Of a DNA stretch of 64,000 nucleotides, positions 1 through 8,980 are shown in pieces. The stretch lies in assembly GCF_004216475.1 (NCBI RefSeq), contig NZ_CP022303.1:4275001-4339000 (forward strand), given 5' to 3'. Below the pieces are notes generated by a model, which did not search any database, was not told the origin of the DNA, and saw only the letters and a list, made by a program, of their open reading frames with translations. A program made the translations under genes and the position numbers. Source of the stretch: Thalassococcus sp. S3. Lineage in GTDB: Bacteria > Pseudomonadota > Alphaproteobacteria > Rhodobacterales > Rhodobacteraceae. Position 1 is the stretch's first letter. Each line of letters starts with the position of its first letter.

Positions 1-1354
1 CCTCCTTGATGATCCCCTTGGCATAGTGGGCCACGCGCTTGAATTTGTCCTCGACCACCAGACCATGCTGAAATCGCGGGTCATGGGTGGTGATGCCCGT
101 GGGGCAGGTGTTCTTGTTGCATTTCAGCGCCTGAATGCAGCCCAGCGAGAACATGAAGCCCCGCGCCGAGGTCACGAAATCCGCCCCCGCCGCCAGGGCC
201 CAGGCCACATCGCCGGGATTGACCAGCTTGCCGCTCGCGACCAGACGTATGCGTGACTTCAGCCCGTGTGCGTCGCGCAGGTTCGTTACCACCGGCAGTG
301 CCTCTCGGATCGACAGACCCACGAGATCAATCAGCGGCATCGGCGCCGCGCCGGTGCCGCCTTCTCCTCCATCAAGCGTTATGAAATCCGGTGCGCTTTC
401 CGCGCCGCGGGCCACGATGGCCTCAAAAAGCGGTCTCAGCGCGTCCTCGGACCCGACCGCCGTCTTGATCCCGACCGGCTTGCCGGTCACCTCCCGCACG
501 TGATGGATCAGGTCGAGCAGATCCTCGAAACTGTCCACCTCCCGGTGCCGGTTAGGCGAGATGCCGTCTTGCCCAACGCGAAGGCCCCGGATCTCGGCAA
601 TCTCCTCGGTCACCTTCTCTCCGGGCAGGATCCCGCCCTTTCCCGGTTTGGCGCCTTGCGACAGCTTGATCTCGAACATCCGCACGCTTTCATGCGTCGC
701 AACCTTTCTCAGCTTCTCCTCGCTCAGGTTGCCGTCTTCATCGCGCACTCCGAATTTGGCCGTGCCGATCTGAAAGACCAGATCGCAACCCCCTTCCAGA
801 TGAAACGGACTGACCCCACCTTCGCCGGTATTCAACCAGATGCCCGCCTCTTTCGCGCCGTGGCTAAGCGCCTGCACGGCGGGCTTGGATATCGCGCCAT
901 AGCTCATGCCGGAGATATTGAAGAAAGATGTGGCCGTGTAGGGCAGCCTGGCCCCCTCCCCGATCACCATCGGTTCGGTGCTGGCGTGCTGATTATCAAG
1001 CGGGGGAAAAGGCGCATTCACGAAAATCGGCGTACCAACCACGCTGAGGTTCCGAGTCGAACCGAAAGCGACCGTGTTGCTCTGCCCTCCTGCGGCGCGG
1101 CTGACCCAGTCTCTTTGCGCACGATTGAACGGCAATTCCTCCCGGTCCATGGCAAAGAAGTACTGACGGAAGAACTCGCCCAATTCAGAGAACAAGTGCC
1201 GGAACCGCCCGATGACCGGATAGTTGCGCCGGATCGCGTCACTCTTCTGTGTTCGGTCAATCGCGAACAAAACCACACCGATCAGCGCGACAAGTCCGAT
1301 GACGGCGACAAAGGCGTAGGCCAGCGCCTCCAAAACGTTCATCGCAAAACCCAT
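1..1354 (-). CDS. FMN-binding glutamate synthase-like protein, C-terminus cut off
   Basis: The reverse strand reads open from an ATG at 1354 to the window edge (about 451 codons). The start follows a GGAGAG ribosome site five bases upstream. Residues about 6-28 form one hydrophobic membrane segment. The body resembles the FMN-binding alpha/beta barrel of glutamate synthase large subunits: a GEGG stretch, SQGAKPGKGG, TLDGGEGGTGAAP, and the cysteine cluster region CNKNTCPTGI. In glutamate synthase this domain makes glutamate from 2-oxoglutarate and ammonia, but this membrane-anchored standalone family lacks the glutaminase domain and its substrate is not established. No partner gene is visible on this side of the edge. 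Confidence 0.85.
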   Translation of the reverse strand, partial: MGFAMNVLEALAYAFVAVIGLVALIGVVLFAIDRTQKSDAIRRNYPVIGRFRHLFSELGEFFRQYFFAMDREELPFNRAQRDWVSRAAGGQSNTVAFGSTRNLSVVGTPIFVNAPFPPLDNQHASTEPMVIGEGARLPYTATSFFNISGMSYGAISKPAVQALSHGAKEAGIWLNTGEGGVSPFHLEGGCDLVFQIGTAKFGVRDEDGNLSEEKLRKVATHESVRMFEIKLSQGAKPGKGGILPGEKVTEEIAEIRGLRVGQDGISPNRHREVDSFEDLLDLIHHVREVTGKPVGIKTAVGSEDALRPLFEAIVARGAESAPDFITLDGGEGGTGAAPMPLIDLVGLSIREALPVVTNLRDAHGLKSRIRLVASGKLVNPGDVAWALAAGADFVTSARGFMFSLGCIQALKCNKNTCPTGITTHDPRFQHGLVVEDKFKRVAHYAKGIIKE

Positions 1355-1460
1355 GCAAACTCTCCGATATGTTGATATGTTAATAGAGAACGCGCGCTGT
1401 CACGGTGCGCGGGATGGGGATCGCATGCAAGACATCCCCCATCACTTTGGGAGGATCGCG

Positions 1461-1898
1461 ATGAAACACCTTATCTTGGCCGGCCTCTTGATATGGTCAG
1501 GTCCGGCAGCGGCGGACGGTCTGATACACTACAAGACAGACGACAGCTTTGACGACGTGATCTTCGGACTTGAGAATGCCATTCTGGACGAAGGTCTGCG
1601 CGTCGATGACATCAGCCATGTCGGCGAGATGCTGGAACGAACACGCCAGGATGTCGGATCCGATGTCACCGTGTTCGCCCAGGCCGATGTCTACAGCTTC
1701 TGCTCCGCCACCCTATCGCGCAAGGTGATGGAGGCCGATCCGATGAACATCCGCTTCTGCCCGTATGACATTTTTGTCGCCGTTTTGCCGAACAGCGAAG
1801 AAACCATCATCGGTTACCGCAGCTTTCCAGAGGGTCCCATGAAAGAAGTCGAGGTGCTTCTGGATCGGATTGCTCGCTCGGCGGTGGGCCTGGATTGA
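1461..1898 (+). CDS. DUF302 family exported protein
   Basis: The protein is 145 aa, starting at the ATG after GGGAGGATCGCG. An upstream in-frame start at 1353 would overlap the divergent gene and put 36 unlikely residues before the signal peptide. Residues 1-18 (MKHLILAGLLIWSGPAAA) look like a Sec signal peptide. The mature part has the DUF302 pattern: a helix beginning SFDDVIFGLENAI, a VFAQADVYSFCS strand, then CPYDIFVAVLP. DUF302 proteins are small periplasmic or cytoplasmic alpha/beta proteins of unknown function. It is transcribed divergently from the glutamate synthase-like gene with about 106 bp between them. Confidence 0.7.
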   Translation: MKHLILAGLLIWSGPAAADGLIHYKTDDSFDDVIFGLENAILDEGLRVDDISHVGEMLERTRQDVGSDVTVFAQADVYSFCSATLSRKVMEADPMNIRFCPYDIFVAVLPNSEETIIGYRSFPEGPMKEVEVLLDRIARSAVGLD

Positions 1899-2082
1899 TA
1901 ACGGGACCTAACGCCGAATAACAAAGATTTCAGTGGAAACATCAAAAAGTGCCTGCTTAGGCATCATCTCTGCTCAGTCAAGCGGCATCGGCGGAAAGCC
2001 CCACGGATCCGACTTCCCCATATCCGCGTAGTTAGCCCGATGCCACACAGGCATTGGAAAACTTAAACGGAGGATTTCCGAT

Positions 2083-2562
2083 ATGTTTCGTACGACTGCA
2101 CTTGCACTGACCGCAGCCGCCGCCCTGTCCCTGCCGGCCTTTGCCGGAAGCTCCAAGGACATTGTCGACACTGCGGTCGAGGCCGGCACCTTCAATACGC
2201 TGGTCGCAGCGGTCGAAGCTGCAGATCTGGTCGATACGCTGAAAAGCGAAGGCCCGTTCACTGTCTTTGCACCAACCGACGAAGCTTTTGCCGCTCTGCC
2301 GGAAGGCACAGTTGAAGCGCTGCTGCAGCCAGAGAACAAGGATCAGCTGATCGCGGTGCTGACCTATCACGTGGTGCCCGGCAAGGTAATGTCGACCGAC
2401 CTGCAGGACGACATGACGGCCGCAACCGTTCAAGGCGGTGAGATCACGATCGACCTCGACGATGGCGTCATGGTCAACGACGCCAATGTCGTAAGCGCTG
2501 ACATCGACACGTCGAACGGCGTGATCCATGTCATCGACAAGGTAATCCTGCCGACGTCGTAA
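2083..2562 (+). CDS. Secreted single-domain fasciclin (FAS1) protein
   Basis: This 159-aa protein begins after a strong GGAGG site. Residues 1-21 are a signal peptide ending in AFA. One FAS1 domain fills the rest: the H1 motif is [17 protein letters not shown], followed by [10 protein letters not shown] and, near the end, [13 protein letters not shown], the conserved H2 region. FAS1 domains mediate adhesion or ligand binding in the periplasm or outside the cell. The gene is followed by its own terminator, and next comes a much larger protein that also carries FAS1 domains. Function beyond an exported FAS1 protein cannot be inferred. Confidence 0.92.
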   Translation: MFRTTALALTAAAALSLPAFAGSSKDIVDTAVEAGTFNTLVAAVEAADLVDTLKSEGPFTVFAPTDEAFAALPEGTVEALLQPENKDQLIAVLTYHVVPGKVMSTDLQDDMTAATVQGGEITIDLDDGVMVNDANVVSADIDTSNGVIHVIDKVILPTS

Positions 2563-2575
2563 GGGCTGAACAAAC

Positions 2576-2606
2576 GGGCCGAGCCGCATCAGGCTCGGCC
2601 CTTTTT
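2576..2606 (+). terminator. Rho-independent terminator after the fasciclin gene
   Basis: A perfect 10-bp stem GGGCCGAGCC / GGCTCGGCCC with a six-base loop is followed by five T. It begins 13 bases after the fasciclin stop codon and separates it from the downstream fasciclin-RTX gene. Confidence 0.93.
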
Positions 2607-2613
2607 AACGGTA

Positions 2614-2754
2614 ATCCCGGGTGGGACGCCGGGATAATTGGATGGAACCGATACATTTCAAATCTCCCGAACGGGGGATGGGCGCGGAATAAACCCGCGG
2701 CCCCTGACGGGGTCGCTCTCCGAACATTCAGATCGCGCCGATGGGGGCGCGGTC
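2614..2754 (+). promoter_or_regulatory. Leader region with two hairpins ahead of the fasciclin-RTX gene
   Basis: Between the terminator and the next start codon are two inverted repeats. One is ATCCCGG / CCGGGAT (2614-2620 with 2629-2635). The other is a 9-bp stem GATCGCGCC / GGCGCGGTC with one G-T pair and a six-base loop (2731-2754), ending 34 bases before the ATG. The promoter of the RTX gene should lie in this stretch, but I could not place -35 or -10 boxes convincingly. Confidence 0.35.
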
Positions 2755-2788
2755 CGAGACCAATTCACTTCGGAAAAGAGTAACCGAT

Positions 2789-4795
2789 ATGAAAACCATT
2801 GCAGAGATCGCATCAGGTGAGGACTTCTCCATCCTGTTGCAAACCGTGATCTTCATCGACGATCAGGTGGAAGGCTCCGACCTCGTTGGCGCCCTCTCCA
2901 ATCCGGGCTCTCTTACGGTGTTCGCGCCGAACAATGCCGCCTTCGGGCAACTGGCAACCGATCTCGGATTTGAGGGCGACGCGGGCGACCCGCAGGCCGT
3001 GACTGACTTCTTCGTGGCAAACGTTCCTGCAACCACCCAGCAGGCGATCGTACAATACCACGTCCTTCCCGGCGCGCAGCGTGCTGAGGACATCGCGGGC
3101 GCCGAGACGCTTGAAACACTTCAGGGCGGCACGATCACACCGGATCTTCCGACCCTTGTGGACAATGAACCCGACCTCATTGACCCGTCCTTGATCGACA
3201 CCGATATCGAGGCGTCCAATGGCGTTGTCCATGTGATCGACAGGGTGTTGTTGCCGACCGATCTGCCGGACAATGATGCGTCCACCTTCACAGAAATCGT
3301 TCTGGAAAGCGGAACGGGCTTTGACGCGAACGCCCAGGACTTCGACATTCTGCGCGAAGCGGTCGTTGCGACCAACCTTGCGGATGCGCTGAATGATCCC
3401 GACGTGGATTGGACGGTCTTCGCCCCAACGGATGCGGCGTTTGTCAGCCTTGCGAACACGCTGGGCTTTGATGGTAGCGGCGAAGAGGCGGCACTGACCT
3501 ACCTTCTCGATGCGCTAACGCTTCTGTCGAAGGGCGCGGACCCGTCGCAATTGCTCACCACAATCTTGCTCTATCACGTGTCGGGTGAAAGCCTGCAGGC
3601 CAGCCAGGTTCTTGAAGGTAAGCCTATCGGAACGCTGGCCGGCGAAGGCCTAACCATTCAGGCCGATGGGACAAGCCTGGTGGACGGAGACCCGGATCTA
3701 CAGGATCCCAACCTGATCGCCACGGATATCCAGGCCGCGAACGGCGTGCTGCATGTGATCGACGGTGTGCTGATCCCGGTTGATCTGCTGCAAAGCGATG
3801 GTTCCAATGACGTCGACTTTGTGATTGGCGACGATGACGCCAATACCATCAGCACCGGCGCCGACGCTGACCTGATCGACGCGAAGGGCGGAAACGACCG
3901 GGTCGTCGCAGGCTCTGGTGACGACATCGTTCTGGGCGGCGCGGGCAACGACCTGATCTTCGGCAGATCCGGCAATGACCACATTGACGGTGGCGAAAAC
4001 AATGACCGCATTTTCGCCGGCAACGGCGACGATACCGTCGAAGGCAGCCATGGCCGCGACTTCATTGTCGGCGGTTCGGGTGATGACAAACTCAGCGGTG
4101 GTGGCGGCAAAGACACCATCCTTGGCGGATCCGGCGAGGATGTTCTGCTTGGACGTCAGGGGGCCGACGCCCTGTTTGGAAATCAGGGCGATGACGAAAT
4201 CTTTGCAGGGGCCGGAAATGACCTTGTCTTTGGCGGCTTCGGTGACGACACGATCATTGGCGGGGAAGGCAATGATCGCATCTTCTCCAATTCCGGCGAC
4301 GATGAAGCCTTTGGCGGCCATGGCGCCGACCTGCTTCTCGGCGGCTTTGGCGATGACCTGCTCGACGGCGGCGCATCCCAGGATACGCTTTGGGGCGGTT
4401 TTGGCGATGACACGCTTAACGGCGGAAATGGCGATGACGTCATCTATTCCAACCGGGGAGACGACGAAGCCTTTGGAGGATCGGGCAACGACACAGTCTA
4501 TGGCGGATCGGGTGATGACACCGTGTCGGGCGGCCGGGGAGAGGACGTTCTCTATGGTGGGTCCGGAGACGACACTTTTGTCTTCGCTGAAAACTGGGGC
4601 GCGGAACGTGTCCTCGATTTCGATCTGGGCGATGACCTGATCGACCTGACCTCCTTTGGATTTGATGGCTTCGCGGACATCAAGGACGCCATCAAGAAAG
4701 ATGGTGATGACGCGATCATCGAACTCTCCGGGACCACGATCACGTTGCTGAACGTCAATGCCAACCAGCTGGAAGCAGACGACTTCTTGTTCTGA
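2789..4795 (+). CDS. Two fasciclin domains fused to an RTX calcium-binding repeat domain
   Basis: The protein is 668 aa from the ATG at 2789, preceded by GGAAAAGAG. There is no Sec signal peptide. Residues about 1-155 and 165-335 are two FAS1 domains, each with a VFAP(T/N) box and a terminal NGV(V/L)HVID box. From about 350 to 610 run RTX nonapeptides of the GGxGxDxUx type (for example GGSGDDKLSG, GGFGDDTIIG), which form calcium-binding beta rolls. The last 60 residues (VLDFDLGDDLIDL, ending DDFLF) resemble a type I secretion signal. The protein is probably exported by an unlinked ABC/HlyD/TolC system and may act as an adhesin or matrix protein. The combination with FAS1 is unusual. Confidence 0.9.
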   Translation: MKTIAEIASGEDFSILLQTVIFIDDQVEGSDLVGALSNPGSLTVFAPNNAAFGQLATDLGFEGDAGDPQAVTDFFVANVPATTQQAIVQYHVLPGAQRAEDIAGAETLETLQGGTITPDLPTLVDNEPDLIDPSLIDTDIEASNGVVHVIDRVLLPTDLPDNDASTFTEIVLESGTGFDANAQDFDILREAVVATNLADALNDPDVDWTVFAPTDAAFVSLANTLGFDGSGEEAALTYLLDALTLLSKGADPSQLLTTILLYHVSGESLQASQVLEGKPIGTLAGEGLTIQADGTSLVDGDPDLQDPNLIATDIQAANGVLHVIDGVLIPVDLLQSDGSNDVDFVIGDDDANTISTGADADLIDAKGGNDRVVAGSGDDIVLGGAGNDLIFGRSGNDHIDGGENNDRIFAGNGDDTVEGSHGRDFIVGGSGDDKLSGGGGKDTILGGSGEDVLLGRQGADALFGNQGDDEIFAGAGNDLVFGGFGDDTIIGGEGNDRIFSNSGDDEAFGGHGADLLLGGFGDDLLDGGASQDTLWGGFGDDTLNGGNGDDVIYSNRGDDEAFGGSGNDTVYGGSGDDTVSGGRGEDVLYGGSGDDTFVFAENWGAERVLDFDLGDDLIDLTSFGFDGFADIKDAIKKDGDDAIIELSGTTITLLNVNANQLEADDFLF

Positions 4796-4804
4796 TCTGA
4801 AACA

Positions 4805-4832
4805 GTCCCCGGCGGCACAATCTGCCGGGGAC
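4805..4832. terminator. Hairpin between convergent genes
   Basis: A perfect 9-bp stem GTCCCCGGC / GCCGGGGAC with a ten-base loop sits between the RTX stop and the stop of the convergent P-loop gene. The downstream T content is modest (ATCTCCTT), so it is a probable bidirectional terminator rather than a textbook one. Confidence 0.6.
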
Positions 4833-4838
4833 ATCTCC

Positions 4839-5387
4839 TTATCCCAAGTCCCCGATAACAGGGCGGCTTCCTTCAGCCACACCTTCCAAAAAACTCCGGG
4901 TTTCGCGCACATTGGTCAGCTTGTATGCATCGACACTTGCATCCGCGCTGTCGAACAGCGCTGCCAACCTCGCGCGGGAGGTATGCCGCGTGTACCAGAT
5001 AAAGCTGAGAAATTCGACAAGCCCCGCGTCAAAGCGTTCCGGACAGCCCGTCGGGAGATCCGGGCGTGACTGACCTCGATACCGCCAAGACCGTTGGATC
5101 ACACGCAGCATCCTAAGCTGCCAGGCAACGTCAAGCCAAATAAGCGTATCCGCCCGCGCAAGCCGGCTCGCGTAGGTGGCGGAAAGACCCCCTTCAAAAA
5201 TCCAGCTTTCCTGCTTTTCGATGGCATGCGCCATCGGGATTTTGTCCGCCTTGGGGCGTTCGGCCCAGCCAGCCATCCAATGAATGCGGTCCATATGAAA
5301 AACCGGCAGCCCTGTGATCTCACCCAAAGCACGTGCCAATGTGCTTTTGCCCGAACCCGGCTGCCCTATGATCATGACGCGTTGCAT
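4839..5387 (-). CDS. Small P-loop NTPase, adenylate-kinase-like
   Basis: The 182-aa protein opens with MQRVMIIGQPGSGKSTLARA, a Walker A motif (GQPGSGKST) at the N-terminus. The pattern HMDRIHW after it and LIWLDVAW later are typical of the FlaR or 'topology modulation' subgroup of adenylate-kinase-like proteins. These bind nucleotide and are presumed kinases, but the substrate is unknown. It stands alone, convergent with the RTX gene and upstream of the clpB terminator. The stop codon lies only six bases from the hairpin at 4805-4832. Confidence 0.8.
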   Translation of the reverse strand: MQRVMIIGQPGSGKSTLARALGEITGLPVFHMDRIHWMAGWAERPKADKIPMAHAIEKQESWIFEGGLSATYASRLARADTLIWLDVAWQLRMLRVIQRSWRYRGQSRPDLPTGCPERFDAGLVEFLSFIWYTRHTSRARLAALFDSADASVDAYKLTNVRETRSFLEGVAEGSRPVIGDLG

Positions 5388-5559
5388 TTTGATGGGTCAT
5401 ATCGCGGTCGGGCGCTCCGCACGATGATGACGCGGAGCCATCGGCGTCGCATTGCCTATATTTTTTAACAAGACAACGCGGTTTGCCCCCTTTGAGGGCG
5501 GCCCGAGGCCGGACTAGGCGTGACGTGTTCTCACGAGGACCTTAGCTGGCGAGCAGTCA

Positions 5560-5593
5560 GAAAAAGAGAGCCCGCCGCAAATTGGGCGGGCTC
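5560..5593 (-). terminator. Rho-independent terminator of clpB
   Basis: Read on the minus strand, the 9-bp stem GAGCCCGCC / GGCGGGCTC with an eight-base loop is followed by CTCTTTTTC. It begins seven bases after the clpB stop codon. Confidence 0.9.
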
Positions 5594-5599
5594 CGTCGT

Positions 5600-8218
5600 T
5601 CAGTGAACCACGGCATCTTGCGGTGGCTGACGGTTGGAGGCCGACACGCGGTCTCCGATCATCAGACCGTCCGCCCCGGCGCTGACCCGCACAGCCTCGC
5701 CATCCCTGATGTCACCGGCCAGCAACATCTCGGCCAGCGGGTTCTGCAGCGCACGCTGGATCACCCGCTTTAGCGGTCGGGCGCCAAAGACCGGATCATA
5801 GCCTTCATCGGCAAGCCAGGTCCGCGCCGCATCGTCCAGATCGAGGGAGATCTTACGCGTGGCCAGCCGTTTGAGCAGACGTGCCATCTGGATATCCACG
5901 ATACCGTCCATGTCATCCCGCGCCAGGCGGTCAAAGATGATCGTTTCATCCAGACGGTTGAGGAATTCCGGCCGGAAATGAGCCCGCACCGCATCCATCA
6001 CGTCTCGTTTGGCGTCCGAGGCATCCGCCCCCTCCGGCAGTTGGCTCAGCGCCTGTGCGCCAAGGTTCGAAGTGAGAATGATCAGCGTCTGTTTAAAGTC
6101 CACCGTGCGGCCCTGACCATCGGTCAGCATGCCGTCATCCAACACCTGCAGCAGCACGTTGAAGACGTCCGGGTGCGCTTTTTCGACCTCGTCGAACAGC
6201 ACCACCTGGTAGGGCCGGCGCCGCACCGCCTCGGTCAGCACGCCGCCTTCATCATAACCGACATAGCCCGGAGGGGCGCCGATCAGACGCGCGACCGCGT
6301 GTTTCTCCATGAATTCCGACATGTCGATGCGCACCATCGCGTTGTCGTCGTCAAAGAGGAATTCGGCCACCGCCTTGGTCAACTCGGTCTTGCCGACCCC
6401 GGTCGGCCCGAGAAACAGGAACGAACCCAGCGGGCGGTTCTCGTCATTCAACCCCGCACGCGCTCGGCGCACCGCGTTCGACACAGCGGTCACGGCAGCA
6501 TTCTGACCGATCACACGGGCGTGCAACTGGTCTTCCATACGCAAAAGCTTCTCCCGCTCGCCTTCCAGCATTTTCGACGTCGGGATGCCGGTCCAGCGTT
6601 CGACCACCGCCGCGATCTGTTCCGGGCGCACGGCCTCTTCGACCATCATGCCGCTCTCTTCGCGGCTCTCGGCCTCCTCAAGCTGCTTTTCGAGCCCGGG
6701 AATGACACCGTAGGACAGCTCCCCCGCCTTGGCGAGGTTGCCTTCGCGCTTGGCGATATCCAGCTCGGCCCGCGCGCGGTCCAACTGTTCCTTGATGTCG
6801 CGCGCACCGGCCAGCTTGTCCCGCTCGGCCTGCCATTGCGCTGTCATCTCGGCGGAGCGTTCCTGCAACTCGGCCAGATCCTTCTGGAGCGTCTCAAGCC
6901 GGTCCTTGGAGGCCTGGTCATCCTCCAGCTTCAACGCCTCTTCCTCGATCTGCATTTGCAGAATCTGACGGTCCAGCGCGTCCAGCTCTTCGGGTTTCGA
7001 GTCCACCTCCATCCGCAGACGCGATGCCGCTTCGTCCACAAGGTCGATGGCCTTATCCGGAAGGAACCGGTCGGTGATATAGCGGTTCGACAGCGTCGCG
7101 GCGGACACTAAAGCGCTGTCGGAGATGCGCACACCGTGGTGCAACTCGTACTTCTCTTTCAGCCCGCGCAGGATCGACACGGTGTCCTCCACCGTGGGCT
7201 CCAGCACCATCACCGGTTGGAAGCGCCGGGCAAGGGCTGCATCCTTTTCCACGTACTTGCGATACTCATCGAGCGTGGTCGCCCCCACGCAGTGCAACTC
7301 ACCCCGCGCCAAAGCCGGCTTGATCAGGTTCGCCGCATCCATGGCGCCATCGGTCTTTCCCGCGCCCACGAGCGTATGCATCTCATCGATGAAAAGGATG
7401 ATCTCACCCGCGGCTTCGGTCACCTCAGTCAGAACGGCTTTCAGCCGCTCCTCGAACTCGCCGCGATACTTGGCGCCCGCGATCAACGCCCCCATGTCGA
7501 GCGCCATCAGGCTTTTGTCGCGCAGGCTTTCCGGCACGTCGCCGTTCACGATCCTGAGCGCGAGACCTTCGGCAATCGCCGTCTTGCCCACGCCCGGCTC
7601 GCCGATCAGCACCGGGTTGTTCTTGGTCCGACGTGACAGCACCTGCATCGCGCGCCGAATCTCTTCGTCCCGTCCGATGATCGGGTCGATCTTCCCCTCG
7701 CGGGCCGCCTCCGTCAGATCACGGGCATATTTCTTGAGCGCATCATACCCTTCCTCGGCCGAGGCCGTGTCCGCCGTGCGCCCCTTGCGAATATCGTTGA
7801 TCGCCTCGTTCAGCTTCTGCGCTGTGACGCCTGCGGCATCCAGAGCTTCCTTGGCCTGCGACTTGACCATGCAGAGGGCCATCAGAACCCGCTCCACCGG
7901 GACGAAACTATCGCCCGCCTTGGTCGCGATCTGCTCAGCCTCGGCGAGCACTTTCGCCGTTGTGCCGTCAAGATAGACCTGCGCATCTCCGCCGCTCACC
8001 TGCGGGATCTTCGAGATCGCCAACTCCACAGCTTCTTTCACACGTGTCGGCTGACCGCCCGCGCGCATGATCAGGTTGGCCGCAAGCCCCTGATCGTCAT
8101 CCATCAACGCTTTCAGAATGTGTTCGGGGGCGAGCCTCTGGTGACCCTCCCTCAGAGCGATCGTTTGCGCCGCTTGCACAAAGCCGCGCGACCGCTCGGT
8201 GAACTTGTTCAAGTCCAT
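5600..8218 (-). CDS. clpB: ATP-dependent disaggregase ClpB
   Basis: The product is 872 aa, the usual ClpB length, starting [18 protein letters not shown] after GGAGAGAACG. A longer reading to 8338 adds 40 residues with no ribosome site. The order is: Clp N-domain (about 1-145), first AAA module with Walker [10 protein letters not shown] and arginine finger region, the coiled-coil middle domain rich in E, L and R that distinguishes ClpB from ClpA and ClpC, then the second AAA module with GPTGVGKTE and a C-terminal D2-small domain. ClpB works with DnaK to dissolve protein aggregates in the cytoplasm after heat shock. It is a single-gene unit with its own terminator and a probable RpoH promoter. 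Confidence 0.98.
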   Translation of the reverse strand: MDLNKFTERSRGFVQAAQTIALREGHQRLAPEHILKALMDDDQGLAANLIMRAGGQPTRVKEAVELAISKIPQVSGGDAQVYLDGTTAKVLAEAEQIATKAGDSFVPVERVLMALCMVKSQAKEALDAAGVTAQKLNEAINDIRKGRTADTASAEEGYDALKKYARDLTEAAREGKIDPIIGRDEEIRRAMQVLSRRTKNNPVLIGEPGVGKTAIAEGLALRIVNGDVPESLRDKSLMALDMGALIAGAKYRGEFEERLKAVLTEVTEAAGEIILFIDEMHTLVGAGKTDGAMDAANLIKPALARGELHCVGATTLDEYRKYVEKDAALARRFQPVMVLEPTVEDTVSILRGLKEKYELHHGVRISDSALVSAATLSNRYITDRFLPDKAIDLVDEAASRLRMEVDSKPEELDALDRQILQMQIEEEALKLEDDQASKDRLETLQKDLAELQERSAEMTAQWQAERDKLAGARDIKEQLDRARAELDIAKREGNLAKAGELSYGVIPGLEKQLEEAESREESGMMVEEAVRPEQIAAVVERWTGIPTSKMLEGEREKLLRMEDQLHARVIGQNAAVTAVSNAVRRARAGLNDENRPLGSFLFLGPTGVGKTELTKAVAEFLFDDDNAMVRIDMSEFMEKHAVARLIGAPPGYVGYDEGGVLTEAVRRRPYQVVLFDEVEKAHPDVFNVLLQVLDDGMLTDGQGRTVDFKQTLIILTSNLGAQALSQLPEGADASDAKRDVMDAVRAHFRPEFLNRLDETIIFDRLARDDMDGIVDIQMARLLKRLATRKISLDLDDAARTWLADEGYDPVFGARPLKRVIQRALQNPLAEMLLAGDIRDGEAVRVSAGADGLMIGDRVSASNRQPPQDAVVH

Positions 8219-8291
8219 CGTTCTCTCCTTCTCCAAGCGCCCCTTTGATGGCGCCCGCACCTGCAGCACGCCGTTGAAATGGGCCTTGATC

Positions 8292-8323
8292 AATATGTGG
8301 GCAGTCCCAATCGGCGGTTCAAG
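8292..8323 (-). promoter_or_regulatory. Candidate RpoH (sigma-32) promoter for clpB
   Basis: On the minus strand CTTGAA is followed 16 bases later by CCCACATAT, about 75 bases ahead of the clpB start codon. The arrangement is close to the heat-shock consensus CTTGAA, 13-17 bases, CCCCATNT, and clpB is a standard RpoH target. The -10 match is imperfect. Confidence 0.55.
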
Positions 8324-8342
8324 GCCGATCCGATTCAACCCT

Positions 8343-8358
8343 GAGATTAGTTAATCTC
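8343..8358. promoter_or_regulatory. Palindrome in the clpB / hypothetical gene intergenic region
   Basis: GAGATTAGTTAATCTC is a near-perfect 16-bp palindrome (only the two central positions differ) between the divergent clpB and the 95-aa gene. It lies just upstream of the candidate RpoH promoter and could be an operator. No family can be named. Confidence 0.3.
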
Positions 8359-8407
8359 GATCGGGGTAAACTGTTCGTTAAGGCAAGAATTTAACCTTTC
8401 AGATACA

Positions 8408-8695
8408 ATGGGGGATCCTCGTCAAGTGCTTGTAGATCGTATCGAAATCCTGGAACCGGCCTTCGAATCCATTGCTCAGCAACATGTCGCGATGGTCTCG
8501 GTTGAGGCTGGCCATCAGATCGTGACCCTGCATTGTTCGGTGACCCTTCCGGAATGCGCAGCCCCCAGTGCGCGGGATGCCGCCCTCATTGCCGATGCGA
8601 TGCGCCAAGTTTCGCGCATGCCCGAACATAGGACTTGCATCGGTTCGATCCGATTCAAGCCGGACGCACTGCCCCTTCAGCTGCAAAGCGCCTAG
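8408..8695 (+). CDS. Hypothetical 95-aa protein
   Basis: This reading frame (MGDPRQVLVDRIEILEPAFE...) is preferred over the overlapping minus-strand frame because its composition is protein-like: acidic helix first, then alternating hydrophobic strands (VAMVSV, IVTLHCSV), and its third codon positions are GC-rich. The ribosome site is weak (TTTCAGATACA before the ATG). I recognise no family. It is divergent from clpB and precedes a 30-codon minus-strand gene. Confidence 0.5.
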   Translation: MGDPRQVLVDRIEILEPAFESIAQQHVAMVSVEAGHQIVTLHCSVTLPECAAPSARDAALIADAMRQVSRMPEHRTCIGSIRFKPDALPLQLQSA

Positions 8696-8766
8696 CAGAC
8701 ATATCCGTTTGCCAAGTTTGTTGAGCGGTGGTCAGGCACCGCTCCAATCCGCGTTCGCCGCGGGTT

Positions 8767-8859
8767 CTAGGCGACGAAATAGGCAACCAAGCCAAGAAAA
8801 CCCGCAACGCTGGCCAGGCCCAATATCCGGGCCTCCATGTCCGTTGTATTGCGCTTCAT
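8767..8859 (-). CDS. 30-residue single-span membrane protein
   Basis: The frame MKRNTTDMEARILGLASVAG plus FLGLVAYFVA starts at an ATG placed seven bases after GGAG. A longer frame up to 8979 has no ribosome site and overlaps the pyrF leader. The N-terminus is polar and charged and the last 19 residues are a single membrane helix. Such tiny one-helix proteins are often subunits or regulators of membrane complexes, but nothing here identifies a partner. It is divergent from pyrF, with about 120 bp between the starts. Confidence 0.5.
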   Translation of the reverse strand: MKRNTTDMEARILGLASVAGFLGLVAYFVA

Positions 8860-8980
8860 CGGTGGTCTCCATATCGCTGAATACCGACGAAACCCAACGC
8901 GCTGGGAAAAAGTTCCCCTACTTGCGATCTCGCCGCGCAGCCGGTACTCCCAGAATGACGCTGCAAGACAAGGAAACACC

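Noticed and set aside
3840..4600. Repeated DNA motifs resembling a CRISPR or tandem repeat array
   Set aside because: Periodicity is 27 bases per 9 codons, in frame with RTX nonapeptides, and spacers are coding; not a CRISPR array.
3698..4912. Long minus-strand frame opposite the fasciclin-RTX gene (404 codons)
   Set aside because: It is the mirror of RTX repeats: the same periodic pattern read backwards, with no ribosome site and no family. The RTX protein explains the sequence.
5388..5559. Possible small RNA between the P-loop gene and clpB
   Set aside because: Only the clpB terminator and AT-rich stretches were found; no structured or promoter-like sequence could be supported.
8399..8686. 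Minus-strand 95-codon frame opposite the hypothetical gene after clpB
   Set aside because: The plus-strand frame has better composition and codon third-position GC; the minus frame would have a His/Arg/Gly-rich product.
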